DNA from: an uncultured Centipeda sp.
GTDB taxonomy: Bacteria; Bacillota; Negativicutes; Selenomonadales; Selenomonadaceae
Assembly: GCA_905372865.1 (NCBI GenBank)
Contig: CAJPQT010000001.1
Coordinates: forward strand, 1-64,000
Reading direction: 5' to 3'
Length of the DNA: 64,000 nucleotides
Part shown: piece by piece, positions 41,590 to 48,579 of the stretch
Layout of the letters: every line of letters begins with the position of its first letter
Numbering within the stretch: position 1 is the stretch's first letter
Made by a program: the position numbers and the translations under genes
Notes under the pieces: model-generated
What the model was told of the DNA's origin: nothing
The model's database searches: none
The model's input: only the letters and a program-made list of their open reading frames with translations

Positions 41590-41921
41590 TAAGGGTACTA
41601 AGGGAACCCTAAGGGAACCGCTAAGGGAACCGCAAAAATCCAGTATTTTTAAGGGTGAAGGTCATATATATAAGAGAGTTCCCTTGGTTCCCTTATATCA
41701 TATATATACTACACATACCACCCTTACCTTGAATCATAGATATAGGGTAAAGGGTAGGGGTGGGTAAAAAGTATATATATGTATTTCAAATTTTAAGGGA
41801 CCAAGGGAACCTTTGCCCTTAAAGCCTTGTGGCTCTAAGGAAAGTGCGGTTCCCTTAAATGCTAAAATTCAAGGGGCCGGAGTAGGGAACCTACTTATTT
41901 TTAGGGAACCCCTACAAGCTT
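41590..41921. repeat. TAAGGGAACC iteron-like array, candidate replication origin
   Basis: The stretch between the primase and the next gene has no convincing coding content. TAAGGGAACC occurs in direct orientation at 41599-41608, 41610-41619 and 41622-41631 (11-12 base period). Inverted copies GGTTCCCTTA lie at 41686-41695 and 41848-41857, and close variants at 41678-41685, 41794-41802, 41802-41811, 41883-41892 and 41911-41920. Between them are AT-rich runs (TATATATA near 41665, 41700 and 41773) that could unwind. Confidence 0.65.
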
Positions 41922-41933
41922 GGAGGTGATTTT

Positions 41934-42380
41934 ATGGGCTATTTCGAACATGTGAAGCCAAAAGCACAGGCGCAGCCGAAAATGTCAGACACAAGTCCGT
42001 ATATGTCCATGATCGAACGCATTGAGCAGCGTGCCTATGCGATGCTCGAACGTGAGGAGCAGCAGACGACGGACTATGCGTGTGTGGATCCGTCCGCAGA
42101 TATTTCGCCGGCGGACTCGGAGATTTGGATTATCCTGCTCAGCAAGGCGCGTGAGATCGACAAAGAGTTTTATGCGCGGCTCTATTATATGCGAGGCGGC
42201 GGCACAAAACTCGTACGAGACTACCGATGGGGCTATGTGCTACAGCCAATTATCACCGGCGATAATGCGACGGGCTGGCTGAACTGGGAGCAGTACGAGG
42301 AGGAAAAGCACTGTCTTGACGGCTATGTGCAGCAACTTGCCAGTCTCCTGCGTATGGTTGCGTATGATGGTGCTGCATAA
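41934..42380 (+). CDS. Hypothetical early/middle phage protein
   Basis: The 148-residue acidic protein starts MGYFEHVKPKAQAQPKMSDT after GGAGGTGA. It has a helical middle (YMSMIERIEQRAYAMLEREE) and no motif I recognise. It lies between the repeat array and the late regulator. Confidence 0.6.
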   Translation: MGYFEHVKPKAQAQPKMSDTSPYMSMIERIEQRAYAMLEREEQQTTDYACVDPSADISPADSEIWIILLSKAREIDKEFYARLYYMRGGGTKLVRDYRWGYVLQPIITGDNATGWLNWEQYEEEKHCLDGYVQQLASLLRMVAYDGAA

Positions 42381-42432
42381 GTGCCGCAGAATCCATTAAA
42401 AATGCAGCGGTTTTATAAGGTCGGAGGTATCA

Positions 42433-42855
42433 ATGACGGCAAAGGAATATCTGTGGCGGGTGCGTGATGCGGCATTGGAGCTGAACCGTCTTGAGCAGGA
42501 ATACGAGCAGGCGAAAGCAGATATCCTGCATCTGAAGGGGATTGCGTACGATGGTGATCGGGTCAGCGGCGGCAAGATCGGTGATCTCTCGGATGCGATT
42601 GCAACGCTGGAGAGATACGCAGAGCGCGTTAATACAAAATGGGATGCGCTGATCGCGCTGCGTCAAGAGGCAGAGGCGCATATTGATGCACTGAGAGACG
42701 GGCGCTATCGCGAAGTGCTGAAACGAAGGTATCTGCGTGGGCAGTCACTAGAAAGGATCGCAGTTGATCTTTGTTTTGATTATCGCTGGGTCAAACGACT
42801 TCATGGTAGGGCACTTGTCGAATTTCAAAAATTGACCCCCAAAAGCCCCCTTTGA
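42433..42855 (+). CDS. DUF1492/RinA-ArpU-like sigma-factor-like late regulator
   Basis: The 140-residue protein has a coiled-coil N-terminal part and a C-terminal sigma-70 region-4-like helix-turn-helix (LKRRYLRGQSLERIAVDLCF, then DYRWVKRLHGRAL). Proteins of this type at this position, just before the HNH-terminase block, activate late transcription in many Gram-positive phages. The late promoter it would act on could not be identified by eye. Confidence 0.75.
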   Translation: MTAKEYLWRVRDAALELNRLEQEYEQAKADILHLKGIAYDGDRVSGGKIGDLSDAIATLERYAERVNTKWDALIALRQEAEAHIDALRDGRYREVLKRRYLRGQSLERIAVDLCFDYRWVKRLHGRALVEFQKLTPKSPL

Positions 42856-42916
42856 TCTGTGTTATAGTATAAGCTGAGAAAAATAAGGATACCACATCAA
42901 CTGTTTTCGGCAAATA

Positions 42917-42957
42917 TAAAAGGCAGCCGTTCGGAATTTCCGAATAGTTGCCTTTTT
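42917..42957 (+). terminator. Bidirectional terminator between late regulator and hicB
   Basis: AAAAGGCA (from 42918) pairs with TGCCTTTT, with an inner TTCGGAA/TTCCGAA pair. A/T runs flank it on both sides, and it sits between convergent genes. Confidence 0.7.
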
Positions 42958-42970
42958 ACATGGTCTCAGG

Positions 42971-43393
42971 TTATGCGATGGCAGTATTTTTCTTTTCGTA
43001 GAGGGAGGTAAGGGCGTCCTGCAGCACCTTTGAGACGTTGAGCTGTTCTGCTTCGGCGAAGGTGTTAAGCCATGCTGGGATCGTAAGGTTCTTGCGGATA
43101 GACTTGCTGCCGTATTTTCCAGCATAGGTATCCATGTCAAGCGAGAGTAGGCTGACGAATCCTTCGCCGATTTCGGGATCCGGGTGGATATCCGTGATGC
43201 TGCTTGCGGGAGGGATTTCGTTGCCGTCTTCGAGTTCGCCGAGAATCCAACCGGAAGCTGCGTCTTCGCCCATGGCGATGGCTTCGGGGAGAGAACTGCC
43301 ACCGGATACACATCCGGGAAGATCAGGGACGGTAACAGCGAAAGCAGACGAATCGGGATCAGGGTAAAACACAGCAGGATAAACAAGGTTCAT
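42971..43393 (-). CDS. hicB: HicB-family antitoxin
   Basis: The 140-residue protein has the partial RNase-H-like fold of HicB (YPAVFYPDPDSSAFAVTVPD then LPGCVSGGSSLPEAIAMGED) and a C-terminal ribbon-helix-helix-like DNA-binding part (KSIRKNLTIPAWLNTFAEAE). It neutralises HicA and represses the operon. It lies 28 bases downstream of hicA and is expressed opposite to the late genes, so in lysogeny. Confidence 0.9.
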   Translation of the reverse strand: MNLVYPAVFYPDPDSSAFAVTVPDLPGCVSGGSSLPEAIAMGEDAASGWILGELEDGNEIPPASSITDIHPDPEIGEGFVSLLSLDMDTYAGKYGSKSIRKNLTIPAWLNTFAEAEQLNVSKVLQDALTSLYEKKNTAIA

Positions 43394-43421
43394 AATAGGT
43401 TCCTCCTTGTGGAAGCGGGTA

Positions 43422-43607
43422 TCAGGGATTGATGCCCGCTTCCTTCAATACGCTTTTCACAATGAAGGGGTTAATGTCACCGGGATGATTCGGGACTGTC
43501 AAGGTTTTTGCAACACCGTCTTTTTGATAGTGTTGGTGTGAACCTTTCGAGCGAACAGGCCGCCAACCGTTTTTCTTTAGCAGTCGGTCAAGTTCTTTGA
43601 ATCTCAT
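43422..43607 (-). CDS. hicA: HicA-family mRNA interferase toxin
   Basis: The 61-residue protein is a complete HicA: KELDRLLKKNGWRPVRSKGS followed by HQHYQKDG (catalytic His in GSHQHY) and VPNHPGDINPFIVKSVLKEA. It has a dsRBD-like fold that cleaves mRNA. AGGAGG precedes the ATG. Toxin before antitoxin is the usual hicAB order. Confidence 0.9.
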   Translation of the reverse strand: MRFKELDRLLKKNGWRPVRSKGSHQHYQKDGVAKTLTVPNHPGDINPFIVKSVLKEAGINP

Positions 43608-43629
43608 TTTGTTCCCTCCTTCTGATTAT

Positions 43630-43658
43630 ATTATACGCATAATGCGCATAAAAGTCAA
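43630..43658 (-). promoter_or_regulatory. hicAB promoter and operator
   Basis: On the minus strand TTGACT (43658-43653) and TATAAT (43635-43630) are 17 bases apart. The spacer holds repeated TATGCG and the palindrome ATGCGCAT, a likely HicB operator. Confidence 0.65.
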
Positions 43659-43734
43659 TAGGGGCGATTAAAAAATTACCGGTTGCCGGAAAAATAATAG
43701 GGGGCGTCTGGAAAACGAGAGAGGAGGCTATATG

Positions 43735-44073
43735 ATGGCAAAGGAGTTCAGCCGTGCTATATATAATAGCCGACGATGGCGAAAGTGCGCCAAGGCCTTC
43801 GCAGAATCGAAATGCTATGTTTGCGAGCGATGTCGTAATAGATTTGCACCAAACGATGGAAAACGGCAGAGGTGGATTGTACACCATAAGGAGCCGCTGA
43901 CAGAGGAGAACGTGCAGGATGATTTGATTGTGTACGGATGGGGCAACCTACAATTCCTCTGCATAGAATGCCACAACGCTGTGCATGGGCGGACGGACGC
44001 AGGCAGGCGCATGGTGTTCGATGATGATGGCAACCTAGTCGGCTTCACAGAGGGCGATAGGCCCCCCATATAG
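43735..44073 (+). CDS. HNH endonuclease
   Basis: The 112-residue protein has zinc-binding CYVCERC, the HNH pair IVHHKEPL and NLQFLCIECHNAVHG. HNH proteins beside terminase genes assist cos cleavage in HK97-type phages. GAGGAGG precedes tandem ATGs; the second has better spacing. Its position starts the late operon. Confidence 0.9.
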   Translation: MAKEFSRAIYNSRRWRKCAKAFAESKCYVCERCRNRFAPNDGKRQRWIVHHKEPLTEENVQDDLIVYGWGNLQFLCIECHNAVHGRTDAGRRMVFDDDGNLVGFTEGDRPPI

Positions 44074-44098
44074 GGGGCTGAAATGGCGTTCTTTGCAC

Positions 44099-44117
44099 GC
44101 CGGGGGCGGCCTTTTTT
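44099..44117 (+). terminator. Possible weak terminator after HNH gene
   Basis: GCCGGGGGCGGC is a 4-bp GC hairpin followed by CTTTTTT. Another short inverted repeat (GCCCCC/GGGGGC) overlaps the HNH stop. The region 44074-44192 holds no gene and could include packaging sequences. Confidence 0.35.
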
Positions 44118-44192
44118 GTGATATACAAGTCGTGCACGAAGGGGGTGTAGCCCTCCCCCAGATTGCATAAAAGAGCAGAAAGGAGGGAGAAA

Positions 44193-44549
44193 ATGGGCAG
44201 AAAAAGCGAAAGCACGATTCTGAAAGAGCGCGTAGAGGAATTAAAGCAAGTCTTTGCCGAGGTAAGCGCGGACAAAATGAAAGTAGCTGCTCCTCTTGTG
44301 AAACGGCTTGCCAAAATGGAGCGGTACCTTGTTGATCTGGAGCGACAGATCGATGATGTCGGTTTTGTCGAGGCTTATCAGAACGGCGCATCTCAGTCAG
44401 GAACGAAGGAGAGCACGGCGAGCCGCTCGTACAGCACCGTGCTGAAAAACTATAACGCTATTGCTCGGACACTGATCTCCCTTCTGCCGGAAGATTCGCG
44501 GCAGGAAGCGAGCGATGGGTTTGACGAGTTCCTGCAAATGCAGAAATGA
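44193..44549 (+). CDS. terS: Terminase small subunit (P27 family)
   Basis: The 118-residue helical protein has the P27 pattern: an N-terminal helical part (ILKERVEELKQVFAEVSADK) and the C-terminal YQNGASQSGTKESTASRSYS with VLKNYNAIARTLISLL. It binds the packaging site. AGGAGGGAG precedes ATG 44193. It overlaps TerL by four bases. Confidence 0.82.
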   Translation: MGRKSESTILKERVEELKQVFAEVSADKMKVAAPLVKRLAKMERYLVDLERQIDDVGFVEAYQNGASQSGTKESTASRSYSTVLKNYNAIARTLISLLPEDSRQEASDGFDEFLQMQK

Positions 44550-46216
44550 GTGCGAACTGGATCGCTGCCTATCACGCAAAGATTGCATCGGGCGAGATCA
44601 CGGTTGGCGAGAAAGTGCGAAAGCAGTACGAGCATTTGGCGCAAAAACTTGAGGATAAGTCTTGTCAATATGTTTTTGATGAGGAGCGGGCGAACCATGC
44701 GATTATATTCATCGAGCGCTTTTGCAAGCACTCAAAGGGTAAATGGGCGGGCAAGCCCGTCTTATTGGAGCTGTGGCAGAAGGCGCTTCTCGCAGCACTG
44801 TTTGGATTTGTTGATAGAGAAACAGGACGGCGGCAATATCGGGAACTTTTACTGATTGTTGCACGTAAAAACGGAAAGTCGACACTGGCTGCTGGCATCG
44901 GCGTGTATCTACTGATGGCAGATGGCGAATCTGGTCCCGAAATCTATTCCGCAGCAACAAAGCGCGATCAGGCAAAGATCATCTGGTCCGAATCAGTGCG
45001 GATGATTCAAAAATCGCCTGCACTCGGCAAACGGTGCAAATGCCTGGTCAGTAAAATCCGTTGCGGGTTTAATGACGGCGTGTTTGCGCCGCTTGCATCA
45101 GACACGAACAACCAAGACGGGCTGAATATCCATGGGGCGCTCATCGACGAGCTCCATGCCATCAAGGACAAGAATACGTATGATGTTCTTGTCGACGGCA
45201 TGAGTGCGCGAGAGCAGCCCCTTTGTGTTATCACATCGACTGCAGGCACTGTGCGTGATAACATATACGACCTCAAGTACGACGAGGGGGCGAGCATTGT
45301 TGCGGGCTACGGCGACCCGGAAGGATACCATGACGAAACGGTATTGCCGGTTATTTATGAGTTGGACAAGCGTGCTGAGTGGACGGATCCCGCCTGCTGG
45401 CAAAAAGCGAATCCTGCACTCGGCACGATAAAGAGCCTGGATCAGCTGCAGGGCAAAGTAGATCGCGCAAAGGCAAACAGCATTTACGTGAAGAATCTGC
45501 TGTGCAAGGATTTCAACGTGCGGGAAACGGCGACAGAGGCGTTCTTGACCTTTGAGCAGCTCAACAACGAGGCTGTTTTTGAACTCGATGCGCTGCATCC
45601 GCGTTATGCGATCGGTGGAATTGATCTTTCGGCGACAACTGATCTGACCTGCGCGACGTTGCTCTTTAAGGTGGCTGATGATACGGCAATCTATGTCCGG
45701 CAAATGTACTGGATTCCCGAAGACTTGCTGCAAAAGCGCGTGCACGAGGATCGTGTGCCGTATGACGTGTGGCAAAAGCGCGGATTCCTGCGCACATCGC
45801 CGGGCAACTCAATCGACTATCGCCTAATCGTCGAATGGTTCCAAGAGCAGCAGATGCAGCATGACATATACCTCTACAAGGTCGGGTATGATTCCTGGAG
45901 TGCAAAATACTTCGTGCAGAATATGCAGGATGTATTCGGCGAAACAGTTATGCAACCTGTTATACAGGGGAAGAAAACACTCAGCGGTCCGATGAAGTCG
46001 CTTGCGGCGGACTTGGAGGCAAAAGTCATTAACTACGGCAACAATCCCGTGCTCAAGTGGTGCATGGCAAACGTCTGCATTGACATTGATCGGAACGGCA
46101 ACATCCAGCCGACCAAAGGAATCAGTGCAAAGCACCGCATCGACGGATTCGCGAGTCTGCTGGATGCCTATGTGGTCTACTGCAGCGAGAAAGAAGCCTA
46201 CGAAAATTTGATTTGA
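44546..46216 (+). CDS. terL: Terminase large subunit (Terminase_1, HK97-like)
   Basis: The 556-residue packaging motor has Walker A ARKNGKS (106-112), Walker B ALIDE (D201 E202), and the nuclease domain with GGIDLSATTDL and later acidic motifs (GYDSWSA, KHRIDGFASLLDAYV). It translocates and cuts the genome. In most relatives the portal gene follows immediately; here about 2.3 kb of extra genes intervene. Confidence 0.94.
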   Translation: MSANWIAAYHAKIASGEITVGEKVRKQYEHLAQKLEDKSCQYVFDEERANHAIIFIERFCKHSKGKWAGKPVLLELWQKALLAALFGFVDRETGRRQYRELLLIVARKNGKSTLAAGIGVYLLMADGESGPEIYSAATKRDQAKIIWSESVRMIQKSPALGKRCKCLVSKIRCGFNDGVFAPLASDTNNQDGLNIHGALIDELHAIKDKNTYDVLVDGMSAREQPLCVITSTAGTVRDNIYDLKYDEGASIVAGYGDPEGYHDETVLPVIYELDKRAEWTDPACWQKANPALGTIKSLDQLQGKVDRAKANSIYVKNLLCKDFNVRETATEAFLTFEQLNNEAVFELDALHPRYAIGGIDLSATTDLTCATLLFKVADDTAIYVRQMYWIPEDLLQKRVHEDRVPYDVWQKRGFLRTSPGNSIDYRLIVEWFQEQQMQHDIYLYKVGYDSWSAKYFVQNMQDVFGETVMQPVIQGKKTLSGPMKSLAADLEAKVINYGNNPVLKWCMANVCIDIDRNGNIQPTKGISAKHRIDGFASLLDAYVVYCSEKEAYENLI

Positions 46217-46225
46217 AAGGAGGTG
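46212..46225 (+). repeat. Left copy of duplicated ribosome-binding-site repeat
   Basis: TTTGAAAGGAGGTG overlaps the terL stop and recurs exactly at 48561-48574 before the portal. A tiny eight-codon frame follows here (GTG at 46231), which is not a plausible gene. Confidence 0.65.
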
Positions 46226-46255
46226 ATGCTGTGCACAGGACACAGGACAGCAGCT

Positions 46256-46289
46256 AAAAAGCACTTTGCATTAACGCAAAGTGCTTTTT
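46256..46289 (+). terminator. Bidirectional terminator after terL
   Basis: A 14-bp perfect stem (46256-46269 with 46276-46289) flanked by A5 and T5. It stands between terL and the convergent membrane-protein gene, so it can end both. Confidence 0.85.
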
Positions 46290-46294
46290 ATGTA

Positions 46295-47122
46295 TTATCT
46301 TTTTGCTCTGCGGAAACCAGCTGCGCGGGCTTCATCCTCCGTGAAGAACCACTCTTCGGGGATGGTCTTGTTATAGGACGCACCGCCGGGGACGTGATAG
46401 ATTCGTTCGCCCTTGCTGTTGATGTTCCCCTTGATTGTTTCCCCATTTGGGCCCGGGCCGCTGTTGTTTACGTGTGCTGCTGGTGCTTGCCGCGATGGGG
46501 TTACTTTTGCTTGTGTCTCGGGAGTACTCGGTGCAGCAGGCGGCGGAGCGGGGGCGTTTGGGTCAAACTCCTCCGTTTTCCCATTTCGCGTGATAGAGTA
46601 TCCTTCGTTTCCAGCGTTCTCCGTGTTGTAGATAACGAAAGCAAGCGTTGTACCAGAATGCAGGAGCATTGCTCGATACTGCTCTATCGGCTGTGATATG
46701 TTGGGGGAGATGTCTCTTATAACGGCAACGGCAGCAGACTTTGCGGCTTCGATATCATCACTCGGCACATCTATTTCAAAATCAACACTGTACATTCCAG
46801 CGGAACTCTCGGAGACCGCAACATTTTTTACTTTGTCTCCCAACTTGCTTTTTATCGTCTCCTCGATATTGGCTTTATCTTTTTCGACAGCAGAGATGTC
46901 TTGCTGTTCGACAGCTGGAGGCGGTGATGGTGGCGTTTCTTTTTTGTCTGATTTTGGAATCATCAAAATGAGCAGCCACAAAATACCAAAGACAGCGATG
47001 ATTTTCCATCGTGGGTGTCTGTCACGGTTGTAAAATAACAACCCAAGCCCTAATGGAGGGAAGAAAAAAAGTGCAAGCCACATAGGCCATGATTTCTGAT
47101 ACCATTTTACTTTTTCATCCAT
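46295..47122 (-). CDS. Membrane-anchored protein with C-terminal sunset-like domain
   Basis: The 275-residue protein has two hydrophobic helices near the N terminus (about 13-31 and 38-56), a Pro-rich linker, a soluble middle region, a second Pro/Ala/Thr-rich linker and a C-terminal motif (GERIYHVPGGASYNKT, EEWFFTEDEARAAGFRRAKR) matching the short domain found at the end of many nucleases and lipoproteins (sunset/Ada-like). It is AT-rich and opposite to the late genes. A superinfection-exclusion or other lysogeny role is possible. A minus-strand promoter lies at 47149-47178. Confidence 0.65.
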   Translation of the reverse strand: MDEKVKWYQKSWPMWLALFFFPPLGLGLLFYNRDRHPRWKIIAVFGILWLLILMIPKSDKKETPPSPPPAVEQQDISAVEKDKANIEETIKSKLGDKVKNVAVSESSAGMYSVDFEIDVPSDDIEAAKSAAVAVIRDISPNISQPIEQYRAMLLHSGTTLAFVIYNTENAGNEGYSITRNGKTEEFDPNAPAPPPAAPSTPETQAKVTPSRQAPAAHVNNSGPGPNGETIKGNINSKGERIYHVPGGASYNKTIPEEWFFTEDEARAAGFRRAKR

Positions 47123-47148
47123 CGTACATTCCTCCTCTAGGTGGAGAA

Positions 47149-47178
47149 ATTCTATCTGATTGCGGTGGATTCCTGCAA
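47149..47178 (-). promoter_or_regulatory. Promoter for the leftward membrane-protein gene
   Basis: On the minus strand TTGCAG (47178-47173) and TAGAAT (47154-47149) are 18 bases apart, 27 bases before the ATG at 47122. Confidence 0.5.
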
Positions 47179-47245
47179 GAATATGAGAGAAATTAAAACC
47201 GCTTCAATAGTTTCTGATGGTCGGGTAGACTTTTTCAAAAACCTC

Positions 47246-47290
47246 TTGACTTTTGTCATGGCAAAATATAGAATAATGTCATGGCAAAAG
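47246..47290 (+). promoter_or_regulatory. Promoter with two operator repeats for the RHH-antirepressor pair
   Basis: TTGACT (47246-47251) and TAGAAT (47269-47274) are 17 bases apart. GTCATGGCAAAA occurs at 47255-47266 (inside the spacer) and 47278-47289 (just after the -10), 23 bases apart. The first is part of a near-palindrome TTTTGTCATGGCAAAA. The repeats are well placed for repression by the ribbon-helix-helix product. Confidence 0.65.
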
Positions 47291-47302
47291 TGAGGTGAGA
47301 TA

Positions 47303-47476
47303 ATGAGCCGTAAAATCGGCAGACCAACCGATAGCCTAAAAAACGTAAAGCTCCAAATCAGAGTTGATAATGAAACTCTGAGAAAACTGGATGATTACGC
47401 AGCAAGACTACAATCTACTCGAAGTGGTGTAGTTCGCAAGGGGATTGAACTGGTTGGTGAACTGCTAGACAAATGA
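47303..47476 (+). CDS. Arc/CopG-like ribbon-helix-helix repressor
   Basis: The 57-residue protein reads MSRKIGRPTDSLKNVKLQIR, then VDNETLRKLDDYAARLQSTR, then SGVVRKGIELVGELLDK: a beta strand (VKLQIRV) and two helices in the RHH pattern. GAGGTGAG precedes the ATG. It sits between operator repeats and a Bro-type antirepressor, like Arc or Mnt beside Ant in P22. Confidence 0.75.
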   Translation: MSRKIGRPTDSLKNVKLQIRVDNETLRKLDDYAARLQSTRSGVVRKGIELVGELLDK

Positions 47477-47477
47477 A

Positions 47478-47515
47478 AAAGCAACTGCCTTCCGACCAAG
47501 AACAACAGTTGCTTT
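47478..47515 (+). terminator. Attenuator-like hairpin between RHH gene and antirepressor
   Basis: AAAGCAACTG (47478-47487) pairs with CAGTTGCTTT (47506-47515), starting 1 base after the RHH stop. A second inverted repeat (CCCGAAG...CTTCGGG, from 47526 to about 47569) follows in the 112-base gap. These could reduce readthrough into the antirepressor. Confidence 0.55.
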
Positions 47516-47588
47516 ACAGACAAAACCCGAAGGATTTGCTAAATCCATTATAGCATGATTCTTCGGGCAGGAAAATGAGAATTGCATA

Positions 47589-48320
47589 ATGGCAAACGAA
47601 GTACAGATTTTTGAGAGCGCCGAATTTGGCAAAGTGCGGACGATTGTAGTGAAAGATGAGCCGTGGTTTGTTGCGGGAGATGTATGCGAAAGCCTTGGTC
47701 TTTCAAATCCTACCGTTTCGGTCAATCGTCTTGACGAGGACGAACGGTCTAAGTTCAACTTAGGGCGTCAGGGTGAGGTAAACATGGTCAACGAATACGG
47801 GCTGTATAACCTTATCCTTGGAAGTCGTAAAGATGAGGCAAAGAGGTTCAAGCGTTGGATTACGCACGAGGTTGTCCCCGCCATTCGCAAGACCGGCTCG
47901 TACAACACCATCCCGAAAGAACGCAGCGAGTTCAAGGAGCAGGAGCTCAAAGCCCGTATGCTCAACGCGCGTGTGCGTGAGTCGAACCAGTACCTCAAGA
48001 TCGCCGCGCAGATCGACATTCCCGAGTATCGGTACATCCTGCAGGCGAAATCCGCGGAGGCACTCAACGGCGGTGTGCCCGTTCTGCCCTTGCAGGAGGT
48101 TGAGCGTAAGACCTACTCTGCAACGGAGATCGGTGCGATGTTCGGCGTAAGTGCCAACAAGATCGGCAAGCTGGCGAATAAGCACAACCTCAAGATCGAC
48201 GCATACGGCAAGCTGTTCTACAGTAAGTCCGAGCACAGCGTCAAGGAAGTCGAGACGTGGCGGTACTACGACACCGTTATCCCCGTGTTTGAAAAGATTT
48301 TCGGACGGGAGGCGGCATAG
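47589..48320 (+). CDS. Bro-N/KilA-C phage antirepressor
   Basis: The 243-residue protein has an N-terminal Bro-N domain (VRTIVVKDEPWFVAGDVCES, SVNRLDEDERSKFNL, VNEYGLYNLILGSRK, WITHEVVPAIRKTGSY) and a C-terminal KilA-C-like HTH (YSATEIGAMFGVSANKIGKL). It shares the PAIRKTGSY segment with the early antirepressor at 31040. No clear Shine-Dalgarno is visible before the ATG, which fits tight control by the hairpins upstream. Confidence 0.88.
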   Translation: MANEVQIFESAEFGKVRTIVVKDEPWFVAGDVCESLGLSNPTVSVNRLDEDERSKFNLGRQGEVNMVNEYGLYNLILGSRKDEAKRFKRWITHEVVPAIRKTGSYNTIPKERSEFKEQELKARMLNARVRESNQYLKIAAQIDIPEYRYILQAKSAEALNGGVPVLPLQEVERKTYSATEIGAMFGVSANKIGKLANKHNLKIDAYGKLFYSKSEHSVKEVETWRYYDTVIPVFEKIFGREAA

Positions 48321-48322
48321 TT

Positions 48323-48505
48323 ATGACAACCTCAGAACTGCTCGGGCATCAGTTCCTTCCAGACGACGCTGCGCTGACAGAGATTTACGGCTTGGTCGAT
48401 AAGAACCGCCCTATCGACGTTTGGGAGATGATGCGCAGCTATACGCTCGGTGTCATCATGGGCAAGCGTATGGAGCGCGCCCGCCGCAAGCGTAACCAGC
48501 AGTAG
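48323..48505 (+). CDS. Small hypothetical protein after the antirepressor
   Basis: The 60-residue protein (MTTSELLGHQFLPDDAALTE at the start, basic end RMERARRKRNQQ) starts 2 bases after the antirepressor stop, so coupling is likely. Unrecognised. Confidence 0.55.
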   Translation: MTTSELLGHQFLPDDAALTEIYGLVDKNRPIDVWEMMRSYTLGVIMGKRMERARRKRNQQ

Positions 48506-48522
48506 AAAACAAGTTCACACCG

Positions 48523-48550
48523 AACCCGCTCAGTTCTGGGCGGGTTTTTT
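48523..48550 (+). terminator. Terminator closing the regulatory cassette
   Basis: AACCCGC (48523-48529) pairs with GCGGGTT (48540-48546), followed by a T run. It insulates the cassette from the portal gene. Confidence 0.75.
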
Positions 48551-48560
48551 GATGCACATT

Positions 48561-48574
48561 TTTGAAAGGAGGTG
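48561..48574 (+). repeat. Right copy of duplicated ribosome-binding-site repeat
   Basis: An exact TTFree 14-mer match to 46212-46225 (TTTGAAAGGAGGTG). This copy serves the portal ATG at 48580. Confidence 0.65.
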
Positions 48575-48579
48575 GTGCG

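Noticed and set aside
41531..41767. Frame of 78 codons over the end of the primase and the repeat array
   Set aside because: Its sequence is a translation of the TAAGGGAACC repeats, with no ribosome binding site.
41590..41921. CRISPR array
   Set aside because: Repeats are only about 10 bases, occur in both orientations and lack regular spacers; no cas genes are nearby.
46223..46696. Plus-strand frame after terL
   Set aside because: It has a strong ribosome binding site but runs through a perfect terminator and opposite a convincing minus-strand gene; better explained by the duplicated portal ribosome binding site.
47465..47758. Minus-strand frame opposite the antirepressor start
   Set aside because: Overlaps a well-supported Bro-N gene and hairpins; no start signal.
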